From contig JAAXXT010000009.1 of NCBI GenBank assembly GCA_013334325.1, forward strand, positions 1-64,000: a stretch of DNA of 64,000 nt, written 5' to 3'. A model generated the notes under the pieces. It ran no database searches. It worked only from the letters and a program-made list of their open reading frames with translations, and was not told the origin of the DNA. Below are positions 29,318 to 38,672 of this stretch, one piece after another. How positions within the stretch are numbered: position 1 is the first letter of the stretch; every line of letters begins with the position of its first letter. Source of the DNA: Erysipelotrichaceae bacterium (GTDB lineage Bacteria > Bacillota_I > Bacilli_A > Erysipelotrichales > Erysipelotrichaceae). Position numbers and translations under genes: made by a program.

Positions 29318-31720
29318 TTAGTTTTGTAAAGATTTGATATGCCAGATCTCTTCTGCGTATTGTCTGATCGTACGATCTGATGAGAAGAATCCAGATTGAG
29401 CGATATTGACCAAGCACATCTTGGCCCAATAAGTCTGATCGTTGTATCGACGTTGGACTTCTTCTTGGGCATCCACATAGGATCTAAAGTCAGCTAAGAG
29501 GAAGTATTCATCGTTTCTAAACATCAGTTCATCATAGATGATCTTGAATTCATCACGACTTTCACTAAACGAACCATCGATTAATGAATCTACCACGGCC
29601 TTTAGTTCAGGATCCGCATTGTATTTATCCCATACATTGTAGCCTTTTAACTTAAGGGCTTCGATGTCGTCTACTTTTAATCCAAAGATCACATCATACT
29701 GTGGACCTACATGTTCATGGATCTCCACATTGGCTCCATCTAAGGTACCTAAGGTCAAAGCTCCATTCATCATAAACTTCATATTACCTGTACCACTGGC
29801 TTCTTTACCAGCAGTTGAGATCTGTTCAGATACATCGGCTGCATTCATTAAGATCTCCGCTGTAGAGACATTATAGTTAGGTAAGAATACCACTTTGATG
29901 AATTTAGAGATCATAGGATCGTTATTAGCGACCGTTCCAACGCTGTGGATAAGCTTAATAACCTTCTTCGCGAAATAATAGCCAGGTGCTGCTTTCGCCG
30001 CAAAGATAAAGGTCCTTGGGGTCATCGTAAAGCTAGGATCCTTCTTGATCTTTTGGATCAAGTAGATGATATGCATCACATTAAGCAATTGACGTTTATA
30101 AGCATGTAGTCTTTTCGCTTGGACATCAAATATAGAATTCGTATCGACTTTGATCCCTGTCGTTTTTTCGATATGGGCCGCTAAGATCTTTTTACGTTTG
30201 GCTTTGACTTCTAAGAAAGCTTTTTGGACCTTAGGTTTATCGATGTGTTCCATGAGACGTAGTAAGGTCTCAGGTTCATAGAGATAATCTGAGCCTATTG
30301 TCACATCCAAGAGATCCTTCAACTGAGGATTAGAATAGACAAGCCATCTTCTATGGGTGATTCCATTGGTCTTATTGTTGAATTTTTCAGGGAATAATAA
30401 ATAGAAATCTTTGAAGAGATCCTTGATCAAGATGTCTGTATGAAGTTTCGCGACCCCATTGACGGAGAAAGCCGAAACGATCCCTAAATGAGCCATTTGG
30501 ACTTGTCCATCACGAATGATGGATACTCTATTGATCAAATCGGTCTGTTGAGGATATTGACGTCTAACGCCTTCTAAGAATCTTCGATTGATTTCTTCGA
30601 TAATCATATAGATACGAGGTAATAGTCTTTGGATATAATCGATAGGCCATTTCTCTAAAGCTTCAGCCATGACCGTATGATTGGTATAAGCGAAGATGCG
30701 TGATACAATCGGCCAAGCTTCATCCCATGTATAGTGATGTTCATCCATAAGGACTCTCATGAGTTCAGGAATAGCTAAGATCGGATGGGTATCATTCAAT
30801 TGGAATACGAGCTTATCAGCCATATTGTCTAAAGAAGGATAGACTCTAAGATGAGCCTTAATGTTAGAAGCGATCCCAGCACTACTAAAGAAGTATTGTT
30901 GTTTCAAACGTAAGAAACGTCCATGTTCAGTAGAATCATCAGGATATACGTTTTGACAGATTTCTCTGAGTTCATTGATGTATTGTCTAAAATCTTTATC
31001 GGTAGGTAAATTATCAGAAGCTTCAGCTGACCATAGTCTTAAGGTATTGGTTTGATCAGTACCTCTTCCTACAATAGGCATATCATAAGGAACCGCTAAT
31101 ACAGACTCATAATCGACATGGTTAAATATGATCTCCACGCCTTCGCCTTTCTGCATTTCGATTCTTCCCCAAAATTTGACTTCTACAGCGTGTTTAGGTT
31201 TACGAACTTCCCATACATTGCCTAAACGAAGCCATTGATCAGGAACTTCGACTTGGTAACCATCGACGATCTTTTGTTTAAAAAGCCCATATTCATATCG
31301 AATACAGTTCCCATGACCTGGTAAGCTCATCGAAGATAAGGAATCCATAAAGCACGCCGCTAAGCGTCCTAGACCTCCATTACCTAGACCAGCATCAGAT
31401 TCCATGTCTTCTAGTTGATTAAGATCGATGTCGAGTTCTTTTAACCCATCTTTGACCACATCATAGATCCCAAGGTTCATAAGGTTATTGGTTAGTAATC
31501 TTCCGATTAAGAATTCCATCGAAAAATAAACCAATTGTTTGGCTTCTAACTGGGCTACTTCTTCCTTGGTATTCTTCCAATGGATCGAAGCATAATCCCT
31601 AACCATTTCTCCTAGAACCATATAACGTTCAGTACGATGCGATTCTGAAACTGAACGACCATAATTTTCAATAACTCTTTGCGCAAAATCTCGCTTAAAT
31701 TCAAATTTGTCTTTAAACAT
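29318..31720 (-). CDS. glgP: Glycogen/maltodextrin phosphorylase
   Basis: DAGLGNGGLGRLAACFMDS, DTHPILAIPELMR, EASGTGNMKFMMNGALTLGTLDGANVE (PLP region). Confidence 0.97.
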   Translation of the reverse strand: MFKDKFEFKRDFAQRVIENYGRSVSESHRTERYMVLGEMVRDYASIHWKNTKEEVAQLEAKQLVYFSMEFLIGRLLTNNLMNLGIYDVVKDGLKELDIDLNQLEDMESDAGLGNGGLGRLAACFMDSLSSMSLPGHGNCIRYEYGLFKQKIVDGYQVEVPDQWLRLGNVWEVRKPKHAVEVKFWGRIEMQKGEGVEIIFNHVDYESVLAVPYDMPIVGRGTDQTNTLRLWSAEASDNLPTDKDFRQYINELREICQNVYPDDSTEHGRFLRLKQQYFFSSAGIASNIKAHLRVYPSLDNMADKLVFQLNDTHPILAIPELMRVLMDEHHYTWDEAWPIVSRIFAYTNHTVMAEALEKWPIDYIQRLLPRIYMIIEEINRRFLEGVRRQYPQQTDLINRVSIIRDGQVQMAHLGIVSAFSVNGVAKLHTDILIKDLFKDFYLLFPEKFNNKTNGITHRRWLVYSNPQLKDLLDVTIGSDYLYEPETLLRLMEHIDKPKVQKAFLEVKAKRKKILAAHIEKTTGIKVDTNSIFDVQAKRLHAYKRQLLNVMHIIYLIQKIKKDPSFTMTPRTFIFAAKAAPGYYFAKKVIKLIHSVGTVANNDPMISKFIKVVFLPNYNVSTAEILMNAADVSEQISTAGKEASGTGNMKFMMNGALTLGTLDGANVEIHEHVGPQYDVIFGLKVDDIEALKLKGYNVWDKYNADPELKAVVDSLIDGSFSESRDEFKIIYDELMFRNDEYFLLADFRSYVDAQEEVQRRYNDQTYWAKMCLVNIAQSGFFSSDRTIRQYAEEIWHIKSLQN

Positions 31721-31736
31721 CCAAGACCTCCTTAAA

Positions 31737-31754
31737 AAGCACGTGCTTATTTTA
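31737..31754 (-). promoter_or_regulatory. -10-like TAAAAT directly abutting palindrome AAGCACGTGCTT upstream of glgP
   Basis: Palindrome 31737-31748; minus-strand TAAAAT 31749-31754; SD AAGGAGG follows. Confidence 0.5.
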
Positions 31755-31782
31755 GCATAAAACTTGCATAATGCTCAATGTT

Positions 31783-33606
31783 TTATCGACGGTACTCAAA
31801 CATGATCCCCGCAAATGGGGCAATTCTGATGTTGATGGACTGAGGATATCCATGTGAAGGATAGTCTTCTGAGTTGAGCGGGAAGTAATTACACATGTTG
31901 TTTCCGTTATAAATATCCTTCTCAGTGTTCATGATTTCTGTATAAAGACCCGCATGAGGAACCCCTAAACGGAAGTGTTCAAACGCATTAGGCGTCATAT
32001 TCAATACGACCACTACAGTTGAATGTTCATCTTCTCTTTGGTAAGAATAAATGCTTTGGCTCGCATTATCCGCATCGATCCATTTGAATCCAGGATGCGC
32101 ATAGTCTTGATTGCTTAAGGCTGTATGATAAAAATAGACATGGTTTAGATCTCGTATATAGCGATGGAACTTGTTGTGGGCATCAAAACCCAATAAGAAC
32201 CAATCCAGTTCAGTGCTTTCATCGAATTCTTTAAACTGGGCCAATTCATTGCCCATAAAGTTAAGTTTCTTCCCAGGATGAGTCATCATATATAGATAAA
32301 GGTTTCTTACTTGAGAGAACTTCTGTTCATAAGAGCCCCACATCTTATTGATGATGGTTCCTTTCCCATGGACAACTTCATCATGAGATAAAGGCAAGAT
32401 AAAGTTTTCTGAATAGAAATAAGCCATAGAGAAGGTCAATTGATGATGATGGAATTGTCTATAGATAGGATCTAACGCGTAATACTTCAAGGTATCATTC
32501 ATCCAACCCATATCCCACTTATAGTCAAAACCAAGACCCATATCGGTCGTAGGATGGGTAACTTTAGGAAAGTCTGAGGAATCTTCCGCGATCATGGTGA
32601 CACCAGGATAGCGTACATTGAGGTAATAGTTCAATCGACGAATAAAAGCCACAGCCCCATCATTGGATCCATTTTGTTTATTGCCGTGCCAATAGATGAG
32701 GTTACTTACCGCATCAACTCGTAAACCATCGATATGATAGGTCTCCATCCAAAACGAAGCAGAAGACATCAAGAAGGATCTTACTTCTTCTTTCCATAGA
32801 TCGAAGTTCTGTGTATCCCATTGACTATTCGCATCTTTTTCATTTTGATATTCATAAAGGGCTGATCCATCAAAGTATCTTAAACCGAAATCATCTTTTA
32901 CGAAATGAACAGGGACGAAATCTAATATGACACCGATATTATTGATGTGGCATTGATTGATCAAATGCATGAACTGTTTAGGTGTCCCATAACGTGAAGT
33001 TAATGAGAAATAACCATGGGCTTGATATCCCCAACTACCATCAAAAGGATGCTCAATAAGAGGCATCAGTTCGATGTGGGTATAACCCATGTCTTTGATG
33101 TAAGGGATAAGATGATGAACCAGTTCTTCATAGTTCATCCAAAATAAACCATCTCGCTTCATCCAACTACCTAGATGAAGTTCATAGATGTTCATGGGTT
33201 CATTAAAATGTTTGCGTCGTTTAGAGATCCATGTCTTATCGTTCCAATTGAAACCTGATAGATCTACAACGAGATTACCTACCTTAGGTCTAACTTCACA
33301 CGCAAAAGCATAAGGGTCGCTCTTTTCGATCCAGAATCCATCTTTCTTTTGGATCTTGTATTTATACAAGCTCCATTCTGTAACTCCAGGGATAAAGATT
33401 GACCAAGACCCATCGTGATCTCGATGAAGATCTATGCCTTCCCAATTGTTGAAAGATCCAGATACAAGTATGCGTTGTGCTTCAGGTGCATAGACACTAA
33501 AACGAACGCCTGTTTGGTCTTTTTCCTTTTCTAAATGTGCCCCATAAACCTTGTGGGCATCAAGACAATGACCTTCATGAAACTGTTTGATGATCTCTTG
33601 ACGCAT
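31783..33606 (-). CDS. glgB: 1,4-alpha-glucan branching enzyme
   Basis: ELHLGSWMK, HPFDGSWGYQAHGYFS, GLRVDAVSNLIY, AEDSSDFP, LPLSHDEVVHGKGT. Confidence 0.97.
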   Translation of the reverse strand: MRQEIIKQFHEGHCLDAHKVYGAHLEKEKDQTGVRFSVYAPEAQRILVSGSFNNWEGIDLHRDHDGSWSIFIPGVTEWSLYKYKIQKKDGFWIEKSDPYAFACEVRPKVGNLVVDLSGFNWNDKTWISKRRKHFNEPMNIYELHLGSWMKRDGLFWMNYEELVHHLIPYIKDMGYTHIELMPLIEHPFDGSWGYQAHGYFSLTSRYGTPKQFMHLINQCHINNIGVILDFVPVHFVKDDFGLRYFDGSALYEYQNEKDANSQWDTQNFDLWKEEVRSFLMSSASFWMETYHIDGLRVDAVSNLIYWHGNKQNGSNDGAVAFIRRLNYYLNVRYPGVTMIAEDSSDFPKVTHPTTDMGLGFDYKWDMGWMNDTLKYYALDPIYRQFHHHQLTFSMAYFYSENFILPLSHDEVVHGKGTIINKMWGSYEQKFSQVRNLYLYMMTHPGKKLNFMGNELAQFKEFDESTELDWFLLGFDAHNKFHRYIRDLNHVYFYHTALSNQDYAHPGFKWIDADNASQSIYSYQREDEHSTVVVVLNMTPNAFEHFRLGVPHAGLYTEIMNTEKDIYNGNNMCNYFPLNSEDYPSHGYPQSINIRIAPFAGIMFEYRR

Positions 33607-33617
33607 GAGCTTCTCCT

Positions 33618-35303
33618 TTATTGATAGTGCTTCTGCAAATCTTCTTTAATGGCTTTGAATTTAGATTGAACGGAGACTTGATCCTTGGCAACGATACAGA
33701 AATAGAATTTACACTTAGGTTCAGTTCCTGATGGTCGTATGGCTACCCAAGAACCATCTTCTAAGAAATATTTGATGACGTCAGATTTTGGGAAGTCTAA
33801 GACAGAGCTTTGCCCATTTTCTTCTCTAAGCGAAGTCATATAGTCTTCTTTGACGATGATCTTATAGCCTGCGAAATCATGGATCTTTTCAGTTCTAAAA
33901 TGAGTGAGGATCGTTTTGATTCGTGCGGCCCCATCTTCACCTTTTAAAGTTAAGGATACTTGGTCTTCATGATGGGTCCCAAACTTCTCATAGAGCCCAT
34001 TTAAAACATCGACTAAGGTCTTCCCATGATTTTTATGATAGGTAATGGCTTCCGCTAAAAGTAAGCATGCTTGTATCGCATCTTTGTCTCTTACGAAAGG
34101 TTCAAAGAGATATCCATAGGATTCTTCATAGCCGAAAACGAAGTTCTTTAAATGATTGATTTCATATTGAGCGATCTTATCGCCTATAAACTTAAAGCCT
34201 GTGAGGGTCTTTTCTGTTTCTACCCCATAAAACGATGCGACCTTTTGACCTAGATCTGAAGTCACCACGGTATTAAACATCACTGGATGATCAGGCATAT
34301 TACCGATTTCTCTTCTTGAGGAGAAAAGATAATCGATCAGGATGGATCCTGTTTGATTGCCTGTCAATAAGATATATTCTCCATTATGAAGGACGGCGAC
34401 ACCTAAACGATCCGCATCTGGATCAGTACTTAAGACCCCATCCGCTTTGACTTGTTTGGCCAATTCTATGGCACCTTCATAAGCGATCTTTTCTTCTGGA
34501 TTAGGAGATTTCGTATTTGAGAAATCAGGATCAGGATCACATTGGCTTAAAAGAGGGATCACATAGTATCCTGCTTTGGCTAAACTTTCTCTGACTAAGA
34601 TATTAGCGGTCCCGTGTTGAGGGGTGAAAACCAAACTGACTTTTAATTTATCTTGGTTAGGTCTGAGTTGACATCCTAAGACAGCCTCTAAATAAGGCTC
34701 ATCTACTTCTTTATCGATGATGTGGATCAATTGTTGTTGTTTAGAACTGAGTTCTACGACGATAGATAGTTCATCGTCGATTGCTTTTATTTCTTTAATG
34801 ACTTGATCGATCAGATGAGGAACCAATTGACAGCCCTTATCATCATAGATCTTATAGCCGTTGTATTCTTTAGGATTATGCGAGGCGGTGATAACGATAC
34901 CCCCTTCACAGTTAAGGTATCTTACCGCATAAGAAAGTTCAGGCGTTGGTCTTAAGGATGAGAAGACATAGGACTTGATCCCATGCATGGCTAATACTTT
35001 CGCTGATTCTAGTGCGAATTCTTTAGACATATGGCGATTATCATAAGCGATCGCAACACCTCTTAGTTGAGCTAAAGGGTATTGAAGAAGATATCTTGCG
35101 AAGGCAAGATTCGCTTTACGTATGGTATAGATGTTAAGTCGATTAGGACCTACGCCTAATAGACCTCGCATTCCAGCAGTCCCAAACTCTAAGTCCGTAT
35201 AAAAAGCATCTTGAAGTTCTGCATCAGATGCTTTCTCTAAAAGAACTTTTAATGTAGGATCGAGAGCCTTAAAATTCTTCCAATGGTTGATTTTGTTGTT
35301 CAT
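33618..35303 (-). CDS. Phospho-sugar mutase (phosphoglucomutase/phosphomannomutase family)
   Basis: TASHNPKEYNGYK, DPDADRLGVAV, RPSGTEPKCKFY. Confidence 0.95.
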   Translation of the reverse strand: MNNKINHWKNFKALDPTLKVLLEKASDAELQDAFYTDLEFGTAGMRGLLGVGPNRLNIYTIRKANLAFARYLLQYPLAQLRGVAIAYDNRHMSKEFALESAKVLAMHGIKSYVFSSLRPTPELSYAVRYLNCEGGIVITASHNPKEYNGYKIYDDKGCQLVPHLIDQVIKEIKAIDDELSIVVELSSKQQQLIHIIDKEVDEPYLEAVLGCQLRPNQDKLKVSLVFTPQHGTANILVRESLAKAGYYVIPLLSQCDPDPDFSNTKSPNPEEKIAYEGAIELAKQVKADGVLSTDPDADRLGVAVLHNGEYILLTGNQTGSILIDYLFSSRREIGNMPDHPVMFNTVVTSDLGQKVASFYGVETEKTLTGFKFIGDKIAQYEINHLKNFVFGYEESYGYLFEPFVRDKDAIQACLLLAEAITYHKNHGKTLVDVLNGLYEKFGTHHEDQVSLTLKGEDGAARIKTILTHFRTEKIHDFAGYKIIVKEDYMTSLREENGQSSVLDFPKSDVIKYFLEDGSWVAIRPSGTEPKCKFYFCIVAKDQVSVQSKFKAIKEDLQKHYQ

Positions 35304-35320
35304 AGCGCCTCATAATAAAA

Positions 35321-35340
35321 AGAAGATGAGATCATCTTCT
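35321..35340 (-). terminator. Rho-independent terminator after HPr gene
   Basis: AGAAGATGATCTCATCTTCT then TTTTTATT on minus strand. Confidence 0.65.
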
Positions 35341-35357
35341 GTTTTATGTTTCAGTTT

Positions 35358-35624
35358 TTACTTAATGACCTTTTGGGTTCTGAGAACGTCTTCGATGGTT
35401 TTGATCGCATCTTGTTCGTCATCGCCTTCACATGAAATCGTAACTTCTGATTGGGTTGGGATGCCTAATGACATAACGCCCATAATGGATTTCATATTCA
35501 CGGAACGACCTTTAAAGGCAACCTTAACGTCACATTTAAAGCGGCTTGCAGCGCTCACAGCCACGGTGGCTGGACGAGCATGCAATCCAACTGGATCGAC
35601 AACCAACACTGTAATTTGTTTCAT
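35358..35624 (-). CDS. ptsH: Phosphocarrier protein HPr
   Basis: GLHARPATVAV (His-15) and SVNMKSIMGVMSLGI (Ser-46). Confidence 0.95.
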   Translation of the reverse strand: MKQITVLVVDPVGLHARPATVAVSAASRFKCDVKVAFKGRSVNMKSIMGVMSLGIPTQSEVTISCEGDDEQDAIKTIEDVLRTQKVIK

Positions 35625-35689
35625 AACGTAATTCCTCCTGCTCTTGGCTTAATTGTATCTTATAATCCTTTGCTTTACAACAGTAAACT

Positions 35690-36340
35690 TTAAACACTAT
35701 AGGCTGATGTAAGCGATTTCATGATGGATTCTAAAGTCTTTGAGCTAAGTTCATCACAATGGCTCCCAATCAGAGTTTTTGAGTTTAAGCTAATCGCTAG
35801 TTCTATCGTTTTTTTATAGGCTTCAAGATCTTCACATTCAGGGATCTTTCCTTTCCCATGATCGGCTAAATTATCTCCCATAAACAAGATTCCTTCTTGT
35901 GGATAATGAATCATTAAACCATCGCGTGTATGCCCAGGTGCAGGATAAAGCACCAAAGGACCTATTTGAGTTTTAAAGTCGATCAAGGTATCCGCATAGA
36001 CACAGCCTACTTCTCCTTCTTGGATCTCTTTAAAGTAAGCATAGGATCGATCGAAATCTTCTTCTAGTAAGGTATTAAAAGGTTCACAGGCGATGATCTT
36101 TGAGAATGAAGCGCCTTTAGAACCCCATACATGATCAAAATGAGAATGGGTATAAATCAAGATATTAGGCTTCTTAGGATCACAATAAGGCATAAAATCA
36201 GTTATGGCTTTTGAACCTAAGCCACTATCGATATAGACATTCGCTTCATCTAGACAAATCAAAAAGGTATTGATAAACCAGTCTACCCCTTCAGGATGGA
36301 CCCTTCTTTCATACACATGAGAAGCAAGCTCTCTTATCAT
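35690..36340 (-). CDS. MBL-fold metallohydrolase
   Basis: THSHFDHVWG, PAPGHTRDG, GDNLADH, GSHCDE. Confidence 0.88.
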   Translation of the reverse strand: MIRELASHVYERRVHPEGVDWFINTFLICLDEANVYIDSGLGSKAITDFMPYCDPKKPNILIYTHSHFDHVWGSKGASFSKIIACEPFNTLLEEDFDRSYAYFKEIQEGEVGCVYADTLIDFKTQIGPLVLYPAPGHTRDGLMIHYPQEGILFMGDNLADHGKGKIPECEDLEAYKKTIELAISLNSKTLIGSHCDELSSKTLESIMKSLTSAYSV

Positions 36341-36373
36341 AGTCTCATTATAAAATAAAAATGACGCTTTGCG

Positions 36374-36844
36374 TCATTTATGATAAGTCTGATTTGATAA
36401 GATCTTAAAGCTTCGATAGATCTGTTCTAAGACAAGCACTCTTACGAGCCCATGAGGGAAGGTATTATCTGAGAGCTTCCAAATAAAATCTGCTCTTTCT
36501 CTAAGTTCATCGTTGACCCCTAAAGAACCTCCAATCACAAAGACTACATTCTTTACGGAGCGATTAAAATTGGTTTGGATCAATAAGGCAAGCTTCTCTG
36601 AACTGATCAAGACCCCTTTTAGATCCAGTAAGATCACCCCATCATCTGAGCCTATAGTCGATAAGATCGCTTTGGATTCTTTATCGATGGCTTTTAGATT
36701 AAGTGACTCACTCTCTGTATTAGGCTCATCAGGAAGCTCAATAAGAGAAAGCTTATGAAAGGGCTGTATTCGTTGAGAGTAATCCTCAACCAGACTGACA
36801 AGTGCTTTTTCTTTAAGTTTCCCAACACAGATCAGTTTGATCAT
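36374..36844 (-). CDS. rlmH: 23S rRNA (pseudouridine1915-N3)-methyltransferase
   Basis: MIKLICVGKLKEK, FVIGGSLGVNDELR, FPHGLVRVLVLEQIYRSFKI. Confidence 0.96.
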   Translation of the reverse strand: MIKLICVGKLKEKALVSLVEDYSQRIQPFHKLSLIELPDEPNTESESLNLKAIDKESKAILSTIGSDDGVILLDLKGVLISSEKLALLIQTNFNRSVKNVVFVIGGSLGVNDELRERADFIWKLSDNTFPHGLVRVLVLEQIYRSFKILSNQTYHK

Positions 36845-37926
36845 TCAAGTTTGGCACTGGTGGTATACGAAGTAGTGCCTCTAACGTAAGTCACTTCAAC
36901 GGTATCCCCAACGGCTTTCCCATAAAGCAATCTTCTAAATTGTTTAAATGAAGTCACAGTGGTCCCATCGAAGATCGTAATTACATCTTTCGCTTTGAGT
37001 CCTGCTTTGGCTGCAGGTGATCCTGCTTGGACACCTGTGATCATGATACCTTTATCCAGATCCAATTGGATCCCATAAAAACTCTTTTGAGCGGAAGGCA
37101 TCGTATCGATACTGACCGCAGATACGCCCAATAATGGACGAATGACTTTCCCGTTGGCCATCAATTGTTCAATGATCGGAATGATCTCATTGACTGGGAT
37201 CGCAAACCCCATACCTTCAACACTGCTATCGGCGATCTTCATCGAGGTGATCCCAATAAGTTCTCCTGCCATATTGATGAGAGGTCCTCCTGAGTTGCCT
37301 GGATTGATCGCTGCGTCTGTTTGAAGTACGATAGAATCCCAATCATCTGTCCCATCCCCATCGATATCGACAGGAACGACTCGATCTGTCCCTGAGATGA
37401 TGCCCATGGTGACTGATCCTGAGAATTCAAAACCTAAAGGACTCCCTATCGCTAAGACGGTCTCTCCTGCTTTAACCAAGGAAGAATCTCCTAAATCAAA
37501 GGTCTTGACTGTAAAATCGACTGGGACTTTTAAAAGAGCCAAGTCGGTGAATTTATCAGATCCTACAACGATCGCATCTACTTCTTCTCCGTTGACGAAA
37601 GTCACGGTCACATTGGTTGCCCCATCGATGACGTGATTGTTGGTGATGATGTAGACATTGCCTTCTAGAGATAGATAGATGGCACCACTACCGGTTGAGA
37701 CGAGCTCTGTTTGGTAGTAATTGGATACCCCTACGACTTTAGAAAGGTTATCGGCAACGACTTTGGTAATATTAGTCGTAAATTCAGTATCGACCTCACG
37801 AATGATTTTAACTTCACCCGTAAGTTCCAAAGTATCTAAAAGATTTTTTACTCCGACATACTCAAAAGTAAGTACAGTGTTCCAAATCAATAAGACACCG
37901 ATAATCAAGGTCGCATATTTCTTCAT
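36841..37926 (-). CDS. HtrA/DegP-like serine protease with PDZ domain
   Basis: NNHVIDGA, DLALLKV, INPGNSGGPL, PDZ-like C-terminus; adjacent to rlmH and walJ. Confidence 0.95.
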   Translation of the reverse strand: MKKYATLIIGVLLIWNTVLTFEYVGVKNLLDTLELTGEVKIIREVDTEFTTNITKVVADNLSKVVGVSNYYQTELVSTGSGAIYLSLEGNVYIITNNHVIDGATNVTVTFVNGEEVDAIVVGSDKFTDLALLKVPVDFTVKTFDLGDSSLVKAGETVLAIGSPLGFEFSGSVTMGIISGTDRVVPVDIDGDGTDDWDSIVLQTDAAINPGNSGGPLINMAGELIGITSMKIADSSVEGMGFAIPVNEIIPIIEQLMANGKVIRPLLGVSAVSIDTMPSAQKSFYGIQLDLDKGIMITGVQAGSPAAKAGLKAKDVITIFDGTTVTSFKQFRRLLYGKAVGDTVEVTYVRGTTSYTTSAKLE

Positions 37927-38672
37927 AAGGTTCCTCCTGAGACAGGTTCATTCTGTTTCGCACAATCCAAAGTAATGTCTGGATTAAGCTTGATCTGATG
38001 GGCTTCAAAAGTTTCGACTAAGGTCTGTAAGGCATGTCTCTCTGTATTGGCCTCACTGGATAAATGAGCCAAGTGGATAGACTTCGTATTAATACCTACC
38101 AATTGTGCCAGATAAGCAGCACTGTCTTCATTACTGAGATGACCACTATCCGATAAGATCCTAGATTTAACAGGATAAGGCCGTTGTGTCTGCATCAGTA
38201 ATTCCACATCGTGATTGCTTTCAAAGATATAATAATCTGCATTGCTTAAGTAGATGAAATCCGTTTCTCTTAGATATCCTGTGTCTGTAATATAAACCAA
38301 AGAAGTCTCATGATGTCTAAAGACATAGCCGAAGGTCTCTTCAGCGTCATGGGACAATGGTAAAGGCAGGATCTCTAGATCACCTATGGTGATCCACTCA
38401 TAAGGCACCAAAACCATCGTATCCTCTCGATCTCTTAATCGATGAGGCGCAAAGACGGGTTGATCCTTAAACAGTTTCAACTGACTCACATGATCGATAT
38501 GGCTATGGGTTATCACTACCGCATCAATCTCATGATAGTGTACGCCACAATTATGGAGGGATTGTGTCAAATAGCGTTTTGTATGACCACAATCTAAAAG
38601 AATTTTCGTTGTTTTGGTTTCGATGAGTGTACTGTTGCCTCTTGAACCACTACATAAAACAGTGTATTTCAT
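37923..38672 (-). CDS. walJ: MBL-fold hydrolase WalJ/YycJ
   Basis: MKYTVLCSGSRGNSTLIE, THSHIDHVSQL, ESNHDVELL. Confidence 0.9.
   Translation of the reverse strand: MKYTVLCSGSRGNSTLIETKTTKILLDCGHTKRYLTQSLHNCGVHYHEIDAVVITHSHIDHVSQLKLFKDQPVFAPHRLRDREDTMVLVPYEWITIGDLEILPLPLSHDAEETFGYVFRHHETSLVYITDTGYLRETDFIYLSNADYYIFESNHDVELLMQTQRPYPVKSRILSDSGHLSNEDSAAYLAQLVGINTKSIHLAHLSSEANTERHALQTLVETFEAHQIKLNPDITLDCAKQNEPVSGGTL

Noticed and set aside
31737-31748. AAGCACGTGCTT as a terminator for glgB
   Set aside because: With a minimal loop only about four base pairs can form, and a -10-like box and SD flank it, so an operator is more likely.
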